Counted from the first letter of the stretch, positions 42,794 to 54,404 are shown. The stretch is 64,000 bases of DNA from Siphonodentalium dalli (GCA_032622095.1 CP136065.1:111519195-111583194), one strand, 5' to 3'. Program-made: numbers and translations. The notes: generated by a model not told the origin, from the sequence alone.

Positions 42794-43410
42794 GTTGAGC
42801 CGAATAGCGGTTTAGTGTGAAAATATTGTAATTGATTATCGAAGAATTGAAAAGATTCAAAAAATAATGAAGAATTGCGAAAAAAAAGTCGAGAATTTCG
42901 AAAAATTGTGTGAAATTTTTTTATTTTTTTTTCGAAAAGTGGAAATTTTGTCACGAAAAAATCGGTGTTGGCAGACTTCTTCTCCTCAAGCACAAGCTGA
43001 CTCTTTATACGCCGGGGGTGTCGTCATATGGTACCAAGATTGCCGTACAACCAGCTATCCTACCTATGTTCGATGCAAAATAACCTATCTATAAAATTCT
43101 AACAATTGAGTGCGTAGCCAGAGTGTCACAATATTGTCCAAAAGATAAACCTAAATAACAGTGCGAAGTGCGAAGATTAATTTGTACTTAACAGCGGGTG
43201 TCCGAATAGCGTGGTATCCAGGTAGCCGTATCTAAGCGAGTCGCGCAGTCGTTGATTGCTCTATTGTCCGGAGTCGGTAGAGAGCTGTCGAGTGAGCGGT
43301 CAGTAATCAGCCAGGTGTTGGTGAATCGAGAATGCTTTGTTTGCAGTATCGGTTGTCCAGAGAGCTGAGAGATTTAGCGACCTGTCACGATGAACGCGGG
43401 AGGTCGAATG
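42794..43410 (-). other. 5' UTR of H2BJ-1
   Basis: 617 bp upstream of ORF1. Next to the ORF it is rich in GAAAAA/TTTTTC runs. No promoter motif is recognised with confidence. It does not resemble the 5' end of the short H2BN elements. Confidence 0.6.
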
Positions 43411-43422
43411 ATATGGATCGCC
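43411..43422 (-). repeat. Regenerated H2B target site between H2BJ-1 and H2BN-2
   Basis: ATATGGATCGCC, 12 bases, followed at once by TGATAGGGGG of the next element. Confidence 0.88.
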
Positions 43423-44579
43423 TGATAGGGGGTTTGGGAAACTTTCCCGGGAAGATTTGAAAGGGGCGGAACCCCTCTCCTACAACCCACTGTTGAATTT
43501 AATAAGGATACATGTAATGGTGTGACATTAACATGAGATTGGTGAGGGTGAAAATGAAAATGATCTAGACATAGAATTATTTCTTTTTCTTTGCTTTCTT
43601 TTTTTTTCTGTGTTGAAGTTCTGTTTGTTGTTGTTGTTGTTGTTCGAGTTTTATTTGCTGTAGTTGTTGTTGGAATGCTTCTCTCCGTTCTGTGGTTTGT
43701 GCTGCTGCTACTGCCTGCCGCCGGTGGGACTCTAAGTTGTCAGCCCTCATGTCTGCCATGATTTTCTCGATATCAGCTACTTCAGCGGCTAAGATCTCTT
43801 CCGCAGAACGGGTGGAGGCTGTGCTGGTGTTGTTGTTGGTGCTGGTGGAGCTGGAGGACACCGGGATGTTTTGGTAATCCGGTGTCCGAGGTGTAAAGTC
43901 CAGTTCCACGTCGAAGCTGGCGGCAGGAACATCTGGGGTGGTATCCACGTCCCTGTCTCCGCAAGCCTCGACGACGACAGCAGGGACCTCCGGCAGATCC
44001 ACGGAATCCCTGCTAGTTGGTGCTATGTCGTCAGTCTCCATGCAGGTCGAGTCGTCTGGGCGTCTCTCAGACAACTTCGACCCGCCGGCTTTGACTATAG
44101 ACGGCTGAGCCACACGGGGAGGGGTGACCGGTCGATCAACGGTCGCCCCCATCTTCTTCCATTTCGCCCGTCTGGCTGCGTCCCTTCTCCTTCGAGCTGG
44201 TGTCTTTCTCTTAGGAGGCTCCTCTTTCATGTTACGGCTGGTCTTGGTCTTGCTCCAGGTGGAAGATTTCTGGTTTCCAGCATCTCCCGTCCTGAATTCA
44301 ACGCAGAGAGTCAAATAGCCTCTGTTAGACTGGAGATTCCAGCTAACAATATCCGCAATTTGAGATCTCTCTATCGCTGCTAACGCGGCGTCCGGGATTA
44401 ACTCCATTGTCCGTCGCACTAAGCCTAATCCAAAACCGTCTCACTCGCCGGCATCAGCACGAGGGCGGTTGCTTCCAATTAAGGTTACAGACCGCTCAAA
44501 TCACTCGTACCGACGCTCTGACACCGCAAGGAACTAATGGAGTCAAATAGAATCTGACTTGTTCGCTCCACTTGCTGCC
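43423..44579 (-). mobile_element. H2BN-2: short single-ORF element at the H2B site
   Basis: 1.16-kb element with the same ends as H2BN-1 (hairpin at 43462-43476). Its right end stops at CACTTGCTGCC and passes straight into H2BN-3 with no ATATGGATC copy between them. Confidence 0.8.
43577..44407 (-). CDS. H2BN-2 protein, unknown function, coiled-coil C-terminal module
   Basis: 276 codons. The N-terminal 190 residues closely match the other short elements, including ARRRRDAARRAKWKK and the Asp/Pro/Ser-rich part. The variable module reads EEILAAEVADIEKIMADMR followed by a Gln-rich, probably coiled-coil stretch, then the shared basic end KKKKAKKKK. Confidence 0.7.
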   Translation of the reverse strand: MELIPDAALAAIERSQIADIVSWNLQSNRGYLTLCVEFRTGDAGNQKSSTWSKTKTSRNMKEEPPKRKTPARRRRDAARRAKWKKMGATVDRPVTPPRVAQPSIVKAGGSKLSERRPDDSTCMETDDIAPTSRDSVDLPEVPAVVVEACGDRDVDTTPDVPAASFDVELDFTPRTPDYQNIPVSSSSTSTNNNTSTASTRSAEEILAAEVADIEKIMADMRADNLESHRRQAVAAAQTTERREAFQQQLQQIKLEQQQQQQTELQHRKKKKAKKKK

Positions 44580-45688
44580 TGATAGGGGGTTTGGGAAACT
44601 TTCCCGGGAAGATTTGAAAGGGGCGGAACCCCTCTCCTACAACCCACTGTTGAATTTAATTTGGAACATGTAATGGTGTTACATTAACATGAGATTGGTG
44701 AGGGTGAAATGAAAATGATCTAGACATAGAATTATTTCTTTTTCTTGGCTTTCTTTTTTTTTCTGTGTTGAAGGTCTGTTTGTTGTTGTTGTTGTTGAAG
44801 TTCTGTTTGTTGTTGTTCCTTTAGATCTAAGGCCGCCATCAATTTATGGGCGGATGCCTGAGCCTCCAGCGCCAACTTAACTGTTTCTTCGATAGAGCGA
44901 GTGGAGCTGGTGCTGGTGGTACTGTTGTTGTTGTTGTTGTTGGTGCTGGTGGAGCTGGAGGACACCGGGATGTTTTGGTAATCCGGTGTCCGAGGTGTAA
45001 AGTCCAGTTCCACGTCGAAGCTGGCGGCAGGAACATCTGGGGTGGTATCCACGTCCCTGTCTCCGCTAGCCTCGACGACGACAGCAGGGACCTCCGGCAG
45101 ATCCACGGAATCCCTGCTAGTTGGTGCTATGTCGTCAGTCTCCATGCAGGTCGAGTCGTCTGGGCGTCTCTCAGACAACTTCGACCCGCCGGCTTTGACT
45201 ATAGACGGCTGAGCCACACGGGGAGGGGTGACCGGTCGATCAACGGTCACCCCCATCTTCTTCTTCCATTTCGCCCGTCTGGCTGCGTCCCTTCTCCTTC
45301 GAGCTGGTGTCTTTCTCTTAGGAGGCTCCTCTTTCAAGTTACGGCTGGTCTTGGTCTTGCTCCAGGTGGAAGATTTCTGGTTTCCAGCATCTCCCGTCCT
45401 GAATTCAACGCAGAGAGTCAAATAGCCTCTGTTAGACTGGAGATTCCAGCTAACAATATCCGCAATTTGAGATCTCTCTAGTGCTGCTAACGCGGCGTCA
45501 GGGATTAGCTCCATTGTCCGTCGCACTAAGCCTAATCCAAAACCGTCTCACTCAGGCCGGCATCAGCACGAGGGCGGTTGCTTCCAATTAAGGTTACAGA
45601 CCGCTCAAATCACTCGTACCGACGCTCTGACACCGCAAGGAACTAATAGAGCCAAATAAAATCTGACTTGTTCGCTCCACTTGCTGCC
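44580..45688 (-). mobile_element. H2BN-3: short single-ORF element at the H2B site
   Basis: 1.11 kb; hairpin at 44619-44633. Its 5' end (right) joins GGCAGAAACC of the H2B/H2A promoter directly, without a target copy, and shares GCC with the pre-insertion sequence. It therefore lies about 17 bases from the H2B TATA element, at the place where transcription should begin. Confidence 0.8.
44732..45514 (-). CDS. H2BN-3 protein, unknown function, short Gln-rich module
   Basis: 260 codons. Same N-terminal region, then a different module (ETVKLALEAQASAHKLMAAL) preceded by an Asn/Ser/Thr-rich linker and followed by Gln repeats and KKKKAKKKK. Confidence 0.7.
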   Translation of the reverse strand: MELIPDAALAALERSQIADIVSWNLQSNRGYLTLCVEFRTGDAGNQKSSTWSKTKTSRNLKEEPPKRKTPARRRRDAARRAKWKKKMGVTVDRPVTPPRVAQPSIVKAGGSKLSERRPDDSTCMETDDIAPTSRDSVDLPEVPAVVVEASGDRDVDTTPDVPAASFDVELDFTPRTPDYQNIPVSSSSTSTNNNNNNSTTSTSSTRSIEETVKLALEAQASAHKLMAALDLKEQQQTELQQQQQQTDLQHRKKKKAKKKK

Positions 45689-45935
45689 GGCAGAAACCGT
45701 TTTCTTTTATATCGCGAGTGCGCTCTAACGCGGATCAAACATAGCCCCCAGTTACTATTTTAAGCACACAAAGCTTCATTTTTTAAACACGGACTTCGGC
45801 GAAAGCACATTATTGGCTCATTTATGTAGGTCGATCCGCAAAGGAGTATAAATTTCCTACCCACCCCTCGGAGATTTAATTGTGGAGATTTAATTTTCCA
45901 TTTGTCGAATTTCGTACACTAGAAAATACACAATT
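45689..45935. promoter_or_regulatory. H2A half of the divergent promoter (U2), carrying the stranded H2B TATA
   Basis: Keeps the H2B TATA-like element at 45705-45712 (minus), now facing H2BN-3, and the H2A TATAAAT at 45847-45853. One base differs from other units near 45779 (CATTTTTT instead of CAGTTTTT). Confidence 0.8.
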
Positions 45936-46310
45936 ATGTCTGGACGTGGCAAAGGTGGCAAAGTAAAGGGAAAGGCAAAGTCCCGATCATCAAGGGCTGG
46001 ACTCCAGTTCCCAGTCGGAAGAATTCACCGTCTGTTGAGAAAAGGCAACTATGCTGAGCGAGTCGGTGCCGGAGCTCCAGTCTACTTGGCTGCAGTTCTC
46101 GAATACCTCGCAGCTGAGGTTCTCGAGTTGGCAGGAAACGCCGCTCGTGACAACAAGAAGAGCAGAATCATCCCAAGACATCTGCAGCTTGCCATCAGAA
46201 ACGACGAGGAATTGAACAAACTGTTGTCTGGTGTGACCATCGCCCAGGGTGGTGTTCTGCCAAACATCCAGGCTGTCCTCCTCCCCAAGAAATCTCAGAG
46301 CAGCAAGTAA
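45936..46310 (+). CDS. H2A: Histone H2A (unit U2)
   Basis: 124 residues, identical to U0, with its own TATA and leader intact although the shared promoter region is split on the H2B side. Confidence 0.97.
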   Translation: MSGRGKGGKVKGKAKSRSSRAGLQFPVGRIHRLLRKGNYAERVGAGAPVYLAAVLEYLAAEVLELAGNAARDNKKSRIIPRHLQLAIRNDEELNKLLSGVTIAQGGVLPNIQAVLLPKKSQSSK

Positions 46311-46341
46311 ACAGTTTGCTACTCAAACACAACAACAAAAC

Positions 46342-46357
46342 GGCCCTTTTCAGGGCC
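46342..46357 (+). terminator. Histone 3' stem-loop of H2A (U2)
   Basis: 16-base stem-loop after the H2A stop. Confidence 0.95.
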
Positions 46358-47388
46358 ACCCAAATTTTCCAAAAAGATAAACTATTACAAAATTGCTATA
46401 TTAGATTAGATAACAATAAATATATATGTATAAGCGCAAGCAAACAATTGCAAGTCAGGAAAATAAGGGGGAGGGACTGGGTGTGTGTGGTATGTGTAGA
46501 GAGAGAGCTTGACATGTATAACATTACGTGTGATTCAATGTGTTAGAGACATAGTATTTACTTGTTTTGGGTACGTGAAACTGATCAGTTAGTATCCAGG
46601 CGCGATGCCAACTGGAGGAATATAGCATTTTACTAAAATCTCAAGCAAATCGATCGTGCCACTCCATAGAAAACATCGTCTGAACTACGCTCAATTGTAA
46701 ATATTTACTATTCGATTCGGGGCGCATCTGTTGGCGATAAACTAACCAAAACGATTTCCCCACCAAGAGTCACTGCATTTAATTAGTATATAAGAACGAC
46801 GGTGTGTCTTGTCAATTTGGATAAATATTTGTAAAAATTACTACTGTGAACAATATTATTTTCCATTTATTGTTGATCACCATATCGGAGTGTTTCACAT
46901 CACTTTAATATTAAGAGAGTCCAAAACAGACTCTGGGTTTGCAGCCAGCCAAATTACATAATCGATTATTTATAACTTTCGTCAACATTTATCTTCAATT
47001 ACATCTATTTTTAATTACATTTATTTATAGTTACATTTATTTATAATTACATTTATTTATAATTACATTTATTTATAATTACATACATTTATGATTACGT
47101 ACATTTATAATTACATTTATTTATAATTACATACATTTATGATTACGTACATTTATAATTACAAACATTTATAATTACAATTGAATAAAGTGTGACTTTT
47201 TTTTCTCTCCAAAACGAAGCATTACTTTTATTCAGTTTACAACATGTTACGTTTGTGTGCATCAGTGACACAAATTATGTTTTTGTTTTGTGTTGTTTTA
47301 ACACTGCTGTATTTGATATTTCCTTCCTTCCTCTCTTTCCTTCCTTCCTTCCTTCCTTCCTTCCTTCCTTCCTATCTTTCTTTGTTTT

Positions 47389-47428
<40 letters not shown>

Positions 47429-48120
47429 TAGTTTTACTCCTTTTTGTATTGTTATTCCTTTAGCATATTACTATTTGTAATTTTATTTCATTAACTTACA
47501 TCTTTTTCCCTCGATTTCTTTCTCTCTTTCATCTTTTCTTTTCATCTTCTATGAACAAAACAAATTCAATATTTCGCTTTTGGGGGAGGGGGTCAGGTCA
47601 CCGACCGACACGTACCGGGTGCGCACATACCGACAATAAAAATTAAAGGCTAGATAGATACGGGGTGTTTCAAATTGAAGTGACCTATTTCTGTGTAATA
47701 TGGAGGTGGGTGAGAGAAAAACAAACCGACCTTGGGTAAATACATATCAGCAGCACGACGTACGTCATTTATGTGGTCAACGGGACGTCACTCTGTGCAC
47801 ACAGGGCGTGTTGACGTTATAACAATTTAACAGCACATTTATTTAAGACACAAAATGCTGCCAACTGCCTTGTTCCAATGCTGAGTGACCGTCGCCGAAG
47901 GCACGAGCCATTAACAACTTTATGTGTAAAGTATTAATCGAAGGAAGAAATAAATACAAAGAACCCATATTTACATACCTTGCATGTTACCAACTTCAAC
48001 TTTCCCGCTTTTATTTGTCACACTCCGGTGGTTCATATCGTGCACGTCAGAGAGCTGCAAAGAGAAACCAGGTCAGTTATTAAAATTCAGCCAAAACAGG
48101 CGTCTTGAAATAGGCCCGCG
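46358..48120. other. H2A-H4 spacer (U2-U3)
   Basis: Same composition as the U0 spacer, with the A/T-rich tandem repeat at about 46982-47180 and pyrimidine microsatellites at about 47320-47430. No gene seen. Confidence 0.75.
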
Positions 48121-48127
48121 CGCACAG

Positions 48128-48135
48128 TATAAATA
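48128..48135 (+). promoter_or_regulatory. TATA box of H4 (U3)
   Basis: TATAAATA 68 bp before the ATG of the K20N H4 gene; leader uninterrupted. Confidence 0.85.
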
Positions 48136-48147
48136 AAGGACGATTAA

Positions 48148-48507
<360 letters not shown>

Positions 48508-48543
48508 ACACCCGAAAGATCGGAAGCACAGCTTCAAACAAAC

Positions 48544-48559
48544 GGCCCTTTTCAGGGCC
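48544..48559 (+). terminator. Histone 3' stem-loop of H4 (U3)
   Basis: 16-base stem-loop after the K20N H4. Confidence 0.95.
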
Positions 48560-49151
48560 ACCAAATTATTTTAAAGAGATACTTTAAAAATTGCTGTACA
48601 GCAAAAATAACACGCCATGTTAATACAATTTTAGTATATACATGAAAGGCACATAAAGGAGTGAGTGAGTGAGCGAGCGAGTGAAGGATGGAAACGTGCT
48701 CATAAAAGTTTACTAAATACAATTTTTTTTTCGAACACTGCACTATGTTAGTTTAGTTCTATATATATAGACAAACTGCATAGTAACTGAAATGTGTATG
48801 GACGTGTGACCTAACTTTTAATCACTTGTTACATCTTCATCAGGGAATTGGGCTATATTCCACAATTAAGCATTCAATATTCAAACAAGCTCATTCCCGT
48901 TATTATTATTTTTTACACACATTTCTGACAGCTACTTTGTTGCCATGCCCCCCACATATACGGGGCATGTTCTTATATACTTGATCCCAATAAATGCTAT
49001 GTGCACTTTAGTTGGGATATTTGCTTATATTTTTATTCAGTTCAGTTCCCTTCCTTTTCATGGTTATTCGTGAATTCCTCATTGTCCCTAACCCACAGTG
49101 ATTCGAATAGTTTAGCAATTCTAATAGTTTATCTTTTTGGAAAATTTGGGT
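48560..49151. other. H4-H2B intergenic region (U3)
   Basis: Same noncoding block as in U0; no gene seen. Confidence 0.7.
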
Positions 49152-49167
49152 GGCCCTGAAAAGGGCC
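49152..49167 (-). terminator. Histone 3' stem-loop of H2B (U3)
   Basis: 16-base stem-loop, minus orientation. Confidence 0.95.
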
Positions 49168-49196
49168 GTTTGTGTGTAAAGCTGTAAGTGAACAGT

Positions 49197-49568
49197 TTAC
49201 TTGCTGCTGGTGTACTTCGTGACGGCCTTGGTGCCCTCAGAGACGGCGTGCTTGGCCAATTCACCTGGGAGAAGAAGTCTGACGGCGGTCTGGACCTCTC
49301 TGGAGGTGATGGTGGATCGTTTGTTGTAGTGGGCCAATCGGGAGGCCTCAGCTGCGATCCTCTCGAAAATGTCGTTGACAAAGCTGTTCATGATGGACAT
49401 GGCTTTGCTGCTGACACCGGTGTCTGGGTGTACCTGTTTCAAGACTTTGTAGATGTAGATTCCGTAGGATTCCTTCCTTTTTCGGTGCCTCTTCTTGGTG
49501 CCGGTCGTTGACGCCTTCTGGGTCTTGGTGGCCTTTTTGGCTCCTTTGCTTCCTGCTTTGGGTGGCAT
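49197..49568 (-). CDS. H2B: Histone H2B (unit U3), promoter displaced by H2BN-4
   Basis: Intact 123-residue H2B. A single 1.2-kb short element separates it from its TATA element at 50850-50857, the smallest such separation in the window. Confidence 0.97.
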   Translation of the reverse strand: MPPKAGSKGAKKATKTQKASTTGTKKRHRKRKESYGIYIYKVLKQVHPDTGVSSKAMSIMNSFVNDIFERIAAEASRLAHYNKRSTITSREVQTAVRLLLPGELAKHAVSEGTKAVTKYTSSK

Positions 49569-49626
49569 CGTGAAACGAGATGAAAATTATTTTACTTGAC
49601 GAAATGTCGAGAAAATATGGATCGCC

Positions 49627-50821
49627 TGATAGGGGGTTTGGGAAACTTTCCCGGGAAGATTTGAAAGGGGCGGAACCCCTCTCCTACAACCCACTGTGAT
49701 TTAATATAAAGTACATGTTATGGTAATACATAAGCATGAATTGGTGAAGGTGAAATGGAAATGATCTAGACATTATTTCTTTTTCTTGGCTTTCTTTTTT
49801 TTTCTTTGTTGAGGTACTGTTTGTTGTTGTTGTTGTGGTTCTGTTTGCTGTTGTTGTTGTTGGAGCTCAGCTGCCTGTTCTTCTTCCCGTTGTTGATTGA
49901 GCTTAGCATCTCTAGTAGCATAATCTGCCATTAGATCAGCATGTCTTTCTCGTTGTCTTTGTCTTTCTTCTACCAAAAATTTCATGGCTACTGAGATTGA
50001 CTCCTCGTTTGAACCGCAAGCTGCTACAATCGCATCAAGAGAACGGGTGGAGGCTGAGCTGGTGTTGTTGTTGGTGCTGGTGGAGCTGGGGGACACCGGG
50101 ATGTTTCGATAATCCGGTGTCCGAGGTGTAAAGTCCAGTTCCACGTCGAAGCTGGCGGCAGGAACATCTGGGGTGGTATCCACGTCCCTGTCTCCGCAAG
50201 CCTCGACGACGACAGCAGGGATCTCCGGCAGATCCACGGAATCCCTGCTAGTTGGTGCTATGTCGTCAGTCTCCATGCAGGTCGAGTCGTCTGGGCGTCT
50301 CTCAGACAACTTCGACCCGCCGGCTTTGACTATAGACGGCTGAGCCACACGGGGAGGGGTGACCGGTCGATCAACGGTCGCCCCCATCTTCTTCTTCCAT
50401 TTCGCCCGTCTGGCTGCGTCCCTTCTCCTTCGAGCTGGTGTCTTTCTCTTAGGAGGCTCCTCTTTCATGTTACGGCTGGTCTTGGTCTTGCTCCAGGTGG
50501 AAGATTTCTGGTTTCCAGCATCTCCCGTCCTGAATTCAACGCAGAGAGTCAAATAGCCTCTGTTAGACTGGAGATTCCAGCTAACAATATCCGCAATTTG
50601 AGATCTCTCTATCGCTGCTAACGCGGCGTCAGGGATTAACTCCATTGTCCGTCGCACTAAGCCTAATCCAAAACCGTCTCACTCGCCGGCATCAGCACGA
50701 GGGCGGTTGCTTCCAATTAAGGTTACAGACCGCTCAAATCACTCGTACCGACGCTCTGACACCGCAAGGAACTAATGGAGTCAAATAAAATCTGACTTGT
50801 TCGCTCCACTTGCTGCCAGAG
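49627..50821 (-). mobile_element. H2BN-4: solitary short single-ORF element at the H2B site
   Basis: The cleanest example for defining the family. The left end TGATAGGGGG follows GGATCGCC, the right end CACTTGCTGCCAGAG precedes a second ATATGGATCGCC at 50822-50833, and the empty-site sequence GGCAGAAACC resumes. The hairpin is at 49666-49680. No poly(A) tail. Confidence 0.85.
49773..50645 (-). CDS. H2BN-4 protein, unknown function, charged helical module
   Basis: 290 codons. The conserved N-terminal region is followed by a third kind of C-terminal module (SLDAIVAACGSNEESISVAM, then an Arg/Glu-rich helical stretch), Gln repeats and KKKKAKKKK. Confidence 0.7.
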   Translation of the reverse strand: MELIPDAALAAIERSQIADIVSWNLQSNRGYLTLCVEFRTGDAGNQKSSTWSKTKTSRNMKEEPPKRKTPARRRRDAARRAKWKKKMGATVDRPVTPPRVAQPSIVKAGGSKLSERRPDDSTCMETDDIAPTSRDSVDLPEIPAVVVEACGDRDVDTTPDVPAASFDVELDFTPRTPDYRNIPVSPSSTSTNNNTSSASTRSLDAIVAACGSNEESISVAMKFLVEERQRQRERHADLMADYATRDAKLNQQREEEQAAELQQQQQQTEPQQQQQTVPQQRKKKKAKKKK

Positions 50822-50833
50822 ATATGGATCGCC
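50822..50833 (-). repeat. H2A-side copy of the target duplication (U3)
   Basis: ATATGGATCGCC, matching 49615-49626 on the H2B side. Confidence 0.9.
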
Positions 50834-51080
50834 GGCAGAAACCGTTTTCTTTTATATCGCGAGTGCGCTCTAACGCGGATCAAACATAGCCCCCAGTTAC
50901 TATTTTAAGCACACAAAGCTTCAGTTTTTAAACACGGACTTCGGCGAAAGCACATTATTGGCTCATTTATGTAGGTCGATCCGCAAAGGAGTATAAATTT
51001 CCTACCCACCCCTCGGAGATTTAATTGTGGAGATTTAATTTTCCATTTGTCGAATTTCGTACACTAGAAAATACACAATT
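50834..51080. promoter_or_regulatory. H2A half of the divergent promoter (U3) with stranded H2B TATA
   Basis: H2B TATA-like element at 50850-50857 (minus); the predicted start, about 30 bases on, falls at the 5' boundary of H2BN-4. H2A TATAAAT at 50992-50998. Confidence 0.8.
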
Positions 51081-51455
51081 ATGTCTGGACGTGGCAAAGG
51101 TGGCAAAGTAAAGGGAAAGGCAAAGTCCCGATCATCAAGGGCTGGACTCCAGTTCCCAGTCGGAAGAATTCACCGTCTGTTGAGAAAAGGCAACTATGCT
51201 GAGCGAGTCGGTGCCGGAGCTCCAGTCTACTTGGCTGCAGTTCTCGAATACCTCGCAGCTGAGGTTCTCGAGTTGGCAGGAAACGCCGCTCGTGACAACA
51301 AGAAGAGCAGAATCATCCCAAGACATCTGCAGCTTGCCATCAGAAACGACGAGGAATTGAACAAACTGTTGTCTGGTGTGACCATCGCCCAGGGTGGTGT
51401 TCTGCCAAACATCCAGGCTGTCCTCCTCCCCAAGAAATCTCAGAGCAGCAAGTAA
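51081..51455 (+). CDS. H2A: Histone H2A (unit U3)
   Basis: 124 residues, identical to U0. Its downstream spacer, unlike those of other units, is interrupted by a LINE. Confidence 0.97.
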   Translation: MSGRGKGGKVKGKAKSRSSRAGLQFPVGRIHRLLRKGNYAERVGAGAPVYLAAVLEYLAAEVLELAGNAARDNKKSRIIPRHLQLAIRNDEELNKLLSGVTIAQGGVLPNIQAVLLPKKSQSSK

Positions 51456-51486
51456 ACAGTTTGCTACTCAAACACAACAACAAAAC

Positions 51487-51502
51487 GGCCCTTTTCAGGG
51501 CC
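51487..51502 (+). terminator. Histone 3' stem-loop of H2A (U3)
   Basis: 16-base stem-loop after the H2A stop. Confidence 0.95.
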
Positions 51503-52532
51503 ACCCAAATTTTCCAAAAAGATAAACTATTACAAAATTGCTATATTAGATTAGATAACAATAAATATATATGTATAAGCGCAAGCAAACAATTGCAAGT
51601 CAGGAAAATAAGGGGGAGGGACTGGGTGTGTGTGGTATGTGTAGAGAGAGAGCTTGACATGTATAACATTACGTGTGATTCAATGTGTTAGAGACATAGT
51701 ATTTACTTGTTTTGGGTACGTGAAACTGATCAGTTAGTATCCAGGCGCGATGCCAACTGGAGGAATATAGCATTTTACTAAAATCTCAAGCAAATCGATC
51801 GTGCCACTCCATAGAAAACATCGTCTGAACTACGCTCAATTGTAAATATTTACTATTCGATTCGGGGCGCATCTGTTGGCGATAAACTAACCAAAACGAT
51901 TTCCCCACCAAGAGTCACTGCATTTAATTAGTATATAAGAACGACGGTGTGTCTTGTCAATTTGGATAAATATTTGTAAAAATTACTACTGTGAACAATA
52001 TTATTTTCCATTTATTGTTGATCACCATATCGGAGTGTTTCACATCACTTTAATATTAAGAGAGTCCAAAACAGACTCTGGGTTTGCAGCCAGCCAAATT
52101 ACATAATCGATTATTTATAACTTTCGTCAACATTTATCTTCAATTACATTTATTTTAATTACATTTATTTATAGTTACATTTATTTATAATTACATTTAT
52201 TTATAATTACATTTATTTATAATTACATACATTTATGATTACGTACATTTATAATTACATTTATTTATAATTACATACATTTATGATTACGTACATTTAT
52301 AATTACAAACATTTATAATTACAATTGAATAAAGTGTGACTTTTTTTTCTCTCCAAAACGAAGCATTACTTTTATTCAGTTTACAACATGTTACGTTTGT
52401 GTGCATCAGTGACACAAATTATGTTTTTGTTTTGTGTTGTTTTAACACTGCTGTATTTGATATTTCCTTCCTTCCTCTCTTTCCTTCCTTCCTTCCTTCC
52501 TTCCTTCCTTCCTTCCTATCTTTCTTTGTTTT

Positions 52533-52572
<40 letters not shown>

Positions 52573-52644
52573 TAGTTTTACTCCTTTTTGTATTGTTATT
52601 CCTTTAGCATATTACTATTTGTAATTTTATTTCATTAACTTACA
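51503..52644. other. H2A-H4 spacer (U3), left part
   Basis: Spacer up to the LINE insertion, including the A/T-rich repeats (about 52127-52325, with one T fewer near 52153) and pyrimidine microsatellites (about 52465-52574). No gene seen. The last eight bases AACTTACA are duplicated at 54405-54412. Confidence 0.75.
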
Positions 52645-54404
52645 CCGAGGTAAATTACTGTCATGGTTTGTTAAATATCTTAATAATAGAACTCAGTCCA
52701 CAGTAATTAATGGAAAAATTTCTAAGAATAGTACTATACATGCTGGTGTACCACAAGGCTCAGTACTAGGCCCCCTCCTATTTAATATTTACATCAACGA
52801 TATAGTGTCGGGTATAGAATCTAACATTAGACTTTATGCAGATGATACCTGCTTATTTTTGCCTGTAGACAATGAAGTTATGGCTGCCGAGATTCTAAAT
52901 AGGGACCTTCTCCGTATTGGAGAATGGGCAAAGAAATGGCAAGTTAATTTTAGCCCTGCCAAAACAAAAACTTTGACAATCGGAGTGGATGGTAACCATG
53001 TTAATCCAGTATTGTTCTTATGTGATCAACCAGTACAAGAAGTAGATGAACACAAACACCTGGGTCTCACTTTCAGTAGGAGTGGAAATTGGGACATCCA
53101 TATTGACACTATTGTCAATAAGGTTGCACCTATGATAAACATATTTAGGAGTTTTAAATATCGCCTATCGAGATCGGCCTTACTGAACATATACAGGTCT
53201 TTCATATTACCTCTATTTGATTATGCAGACTCAGTTTGGGGTAATTGCTCTTTGACAAAATGTACTCAGTTGGAAAATTTACACCTTGATGGTCTTCGCA
53301 CAATATGTGGTGCCGTTAGAGGTATCAGTCATAATCTAATATACACTGAAACTGGTTTTGCTCCCTTAAGTTTAAGACGAGAACGTAGAAAAACCATTAT
53401 GATGTTTAAACTTGTGAATAGGCTTTGTCCACAGTATCTCTATCTGAAGATTCCAAGACTTGTCTCTGATACATGTGATTACTCTTTTCGAGTGGATAAA
53501 TTAATTGAATTCGAATGGAATCTGAAAAGTTTCTATAACTCATTCTTTCCTTCTGGTGTGAGACTGTGGAACAATGTGGACACTGATATACTAAATACAA
53601 ATTCTCTATCTAAATTAAAATTTGACTTGACTAGATTCAATACAGTGGTGCCCAAAGTCTATTATGAAGGGAGCAGATGTAACCAAATAATACATGCTAA
53701 ATTGCGCCTAGGCTGTAGTGATCTGAATGCTCATAAGTATGAAAGGTTTCTAATTGATGATCCAAGCTGTAGTTGTGGTTATGCTTATGAGGATCCTGAG
53801 CACTACATAGTCTTTTGCCCATTATTTTATAGACAACGTGAATCCTTAGTATTAACATTGAAAGACCTAGATTGTGAAATTTGTATTAAAGATTTTCTTA
53901 TTGGATCATCCCATGTTGTTCCTAATACAAATTCAACAATATGTAATGCACTTCATATTTACTTTGAATCTACTGAGAGACTGTGATTACATATCAACTG
54001 CAGTACACTTTTTCTGCTTAAGTTTAACTTGCAGATTGATACATGTGGATGTGACGTATCATTCAAATTTATATTCAAATTTATATGGTTATTATATCAT
54101 CACAACTTTATCTGAATATTGAATCATTTTAAACTCTAAACTCTTACTCATTGCCATCAACAGTATTTTTCAGGATAACCCTGTCTTATTTAATCCTATT
54201 TAGTGACTTCATACTTAATGATTATTAGGAATTTCCATGATACAAGATATATACACCATTAAATTGTCATGTGTCCTTGTTTGTCAACTTTTTGTATTTT
54301 TCTGTTTGGACCCAATAAAATAGGCTGTGCCTGAGTTTTGGGTCCAATTTCATTCATGAGTTAATGAATAAAAATGTATTTAAAAAAAAAAAAAAAAAAA
54401 AAAA
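52645..54404 (+). mobile_element. 5'-truncated LINE in the U3 spacer
   Basis: A 1.76-kb insertion flanked by AACTTACA (52637-52644 and 54405-54412, overlapping the A-tail). It starts inside a reverse-transcriptase domain, ends in AATAAA followed by poly(A), and is absent from the same point in the other four spacers. Its motifs (GVPQGSVLGPLLFNIYINDI, YADDT) are CR1/Jockey-like. Nothing suggests targeting; it is a chance insertion unlike the other elements. Confidence 0.9.
52646..53986 (+). pseudogene. Reverse transcriptase fragment of the truncated LINE
   Basis: 446 codons open from the insertion boundary to the stop; no start codon belongs to it. It contains the last reverse-transcriptase motifs (GVPQGSVLGPLL, RLYADDTCLFL, HLGLTFSRSGNW) and a long C-terminal region ending with a Cys/His segment, SCSCGYAYEDPEHYIVFCPLF. 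I have the impression that similar C-termini are common in mollusc and cnidarian LINEs. The endonuclease and first half of the transcriptase are missing, so it cannot be active. Confidence 0.88.

Larger units (their letters stand above)
37085..43410 (-). mobile_element. H2BJ-1: full-length Jockey-like non-LTR retrotransposon at the H2B site
   Basis: 6.3-kb element on the minus strand with a 0.6-kb 5' UTR (right), ORF1, ORF2 and a 1.3-kb 3' UTR. It ends without poly(A): the left end GAAGAGTTTGGAGTTTGGG joins ATATGGATCGCC directly. A terminal hairpin lies at 37134-37148 (AGGGC, loop, GCCCT). Flanking target copies are at 37072-37084 and 43411-43422. APE-type endonuclease, GTPQGSVLSPLL and three CCHC knuckles in ORF1 point to the Jockey superfamily. 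R1-clade elements usually read GCPQGS there, so R1 is less likely. Confidence 0.88.

Noticed and set aside
52645-54404. The spacer LINE as a third histone-targeted family
   Set aside because: Single copy, 5'-truncated, 8-bp duplication overlapping its A-tail at an AT-rich point with no second insertion there in five spacers.
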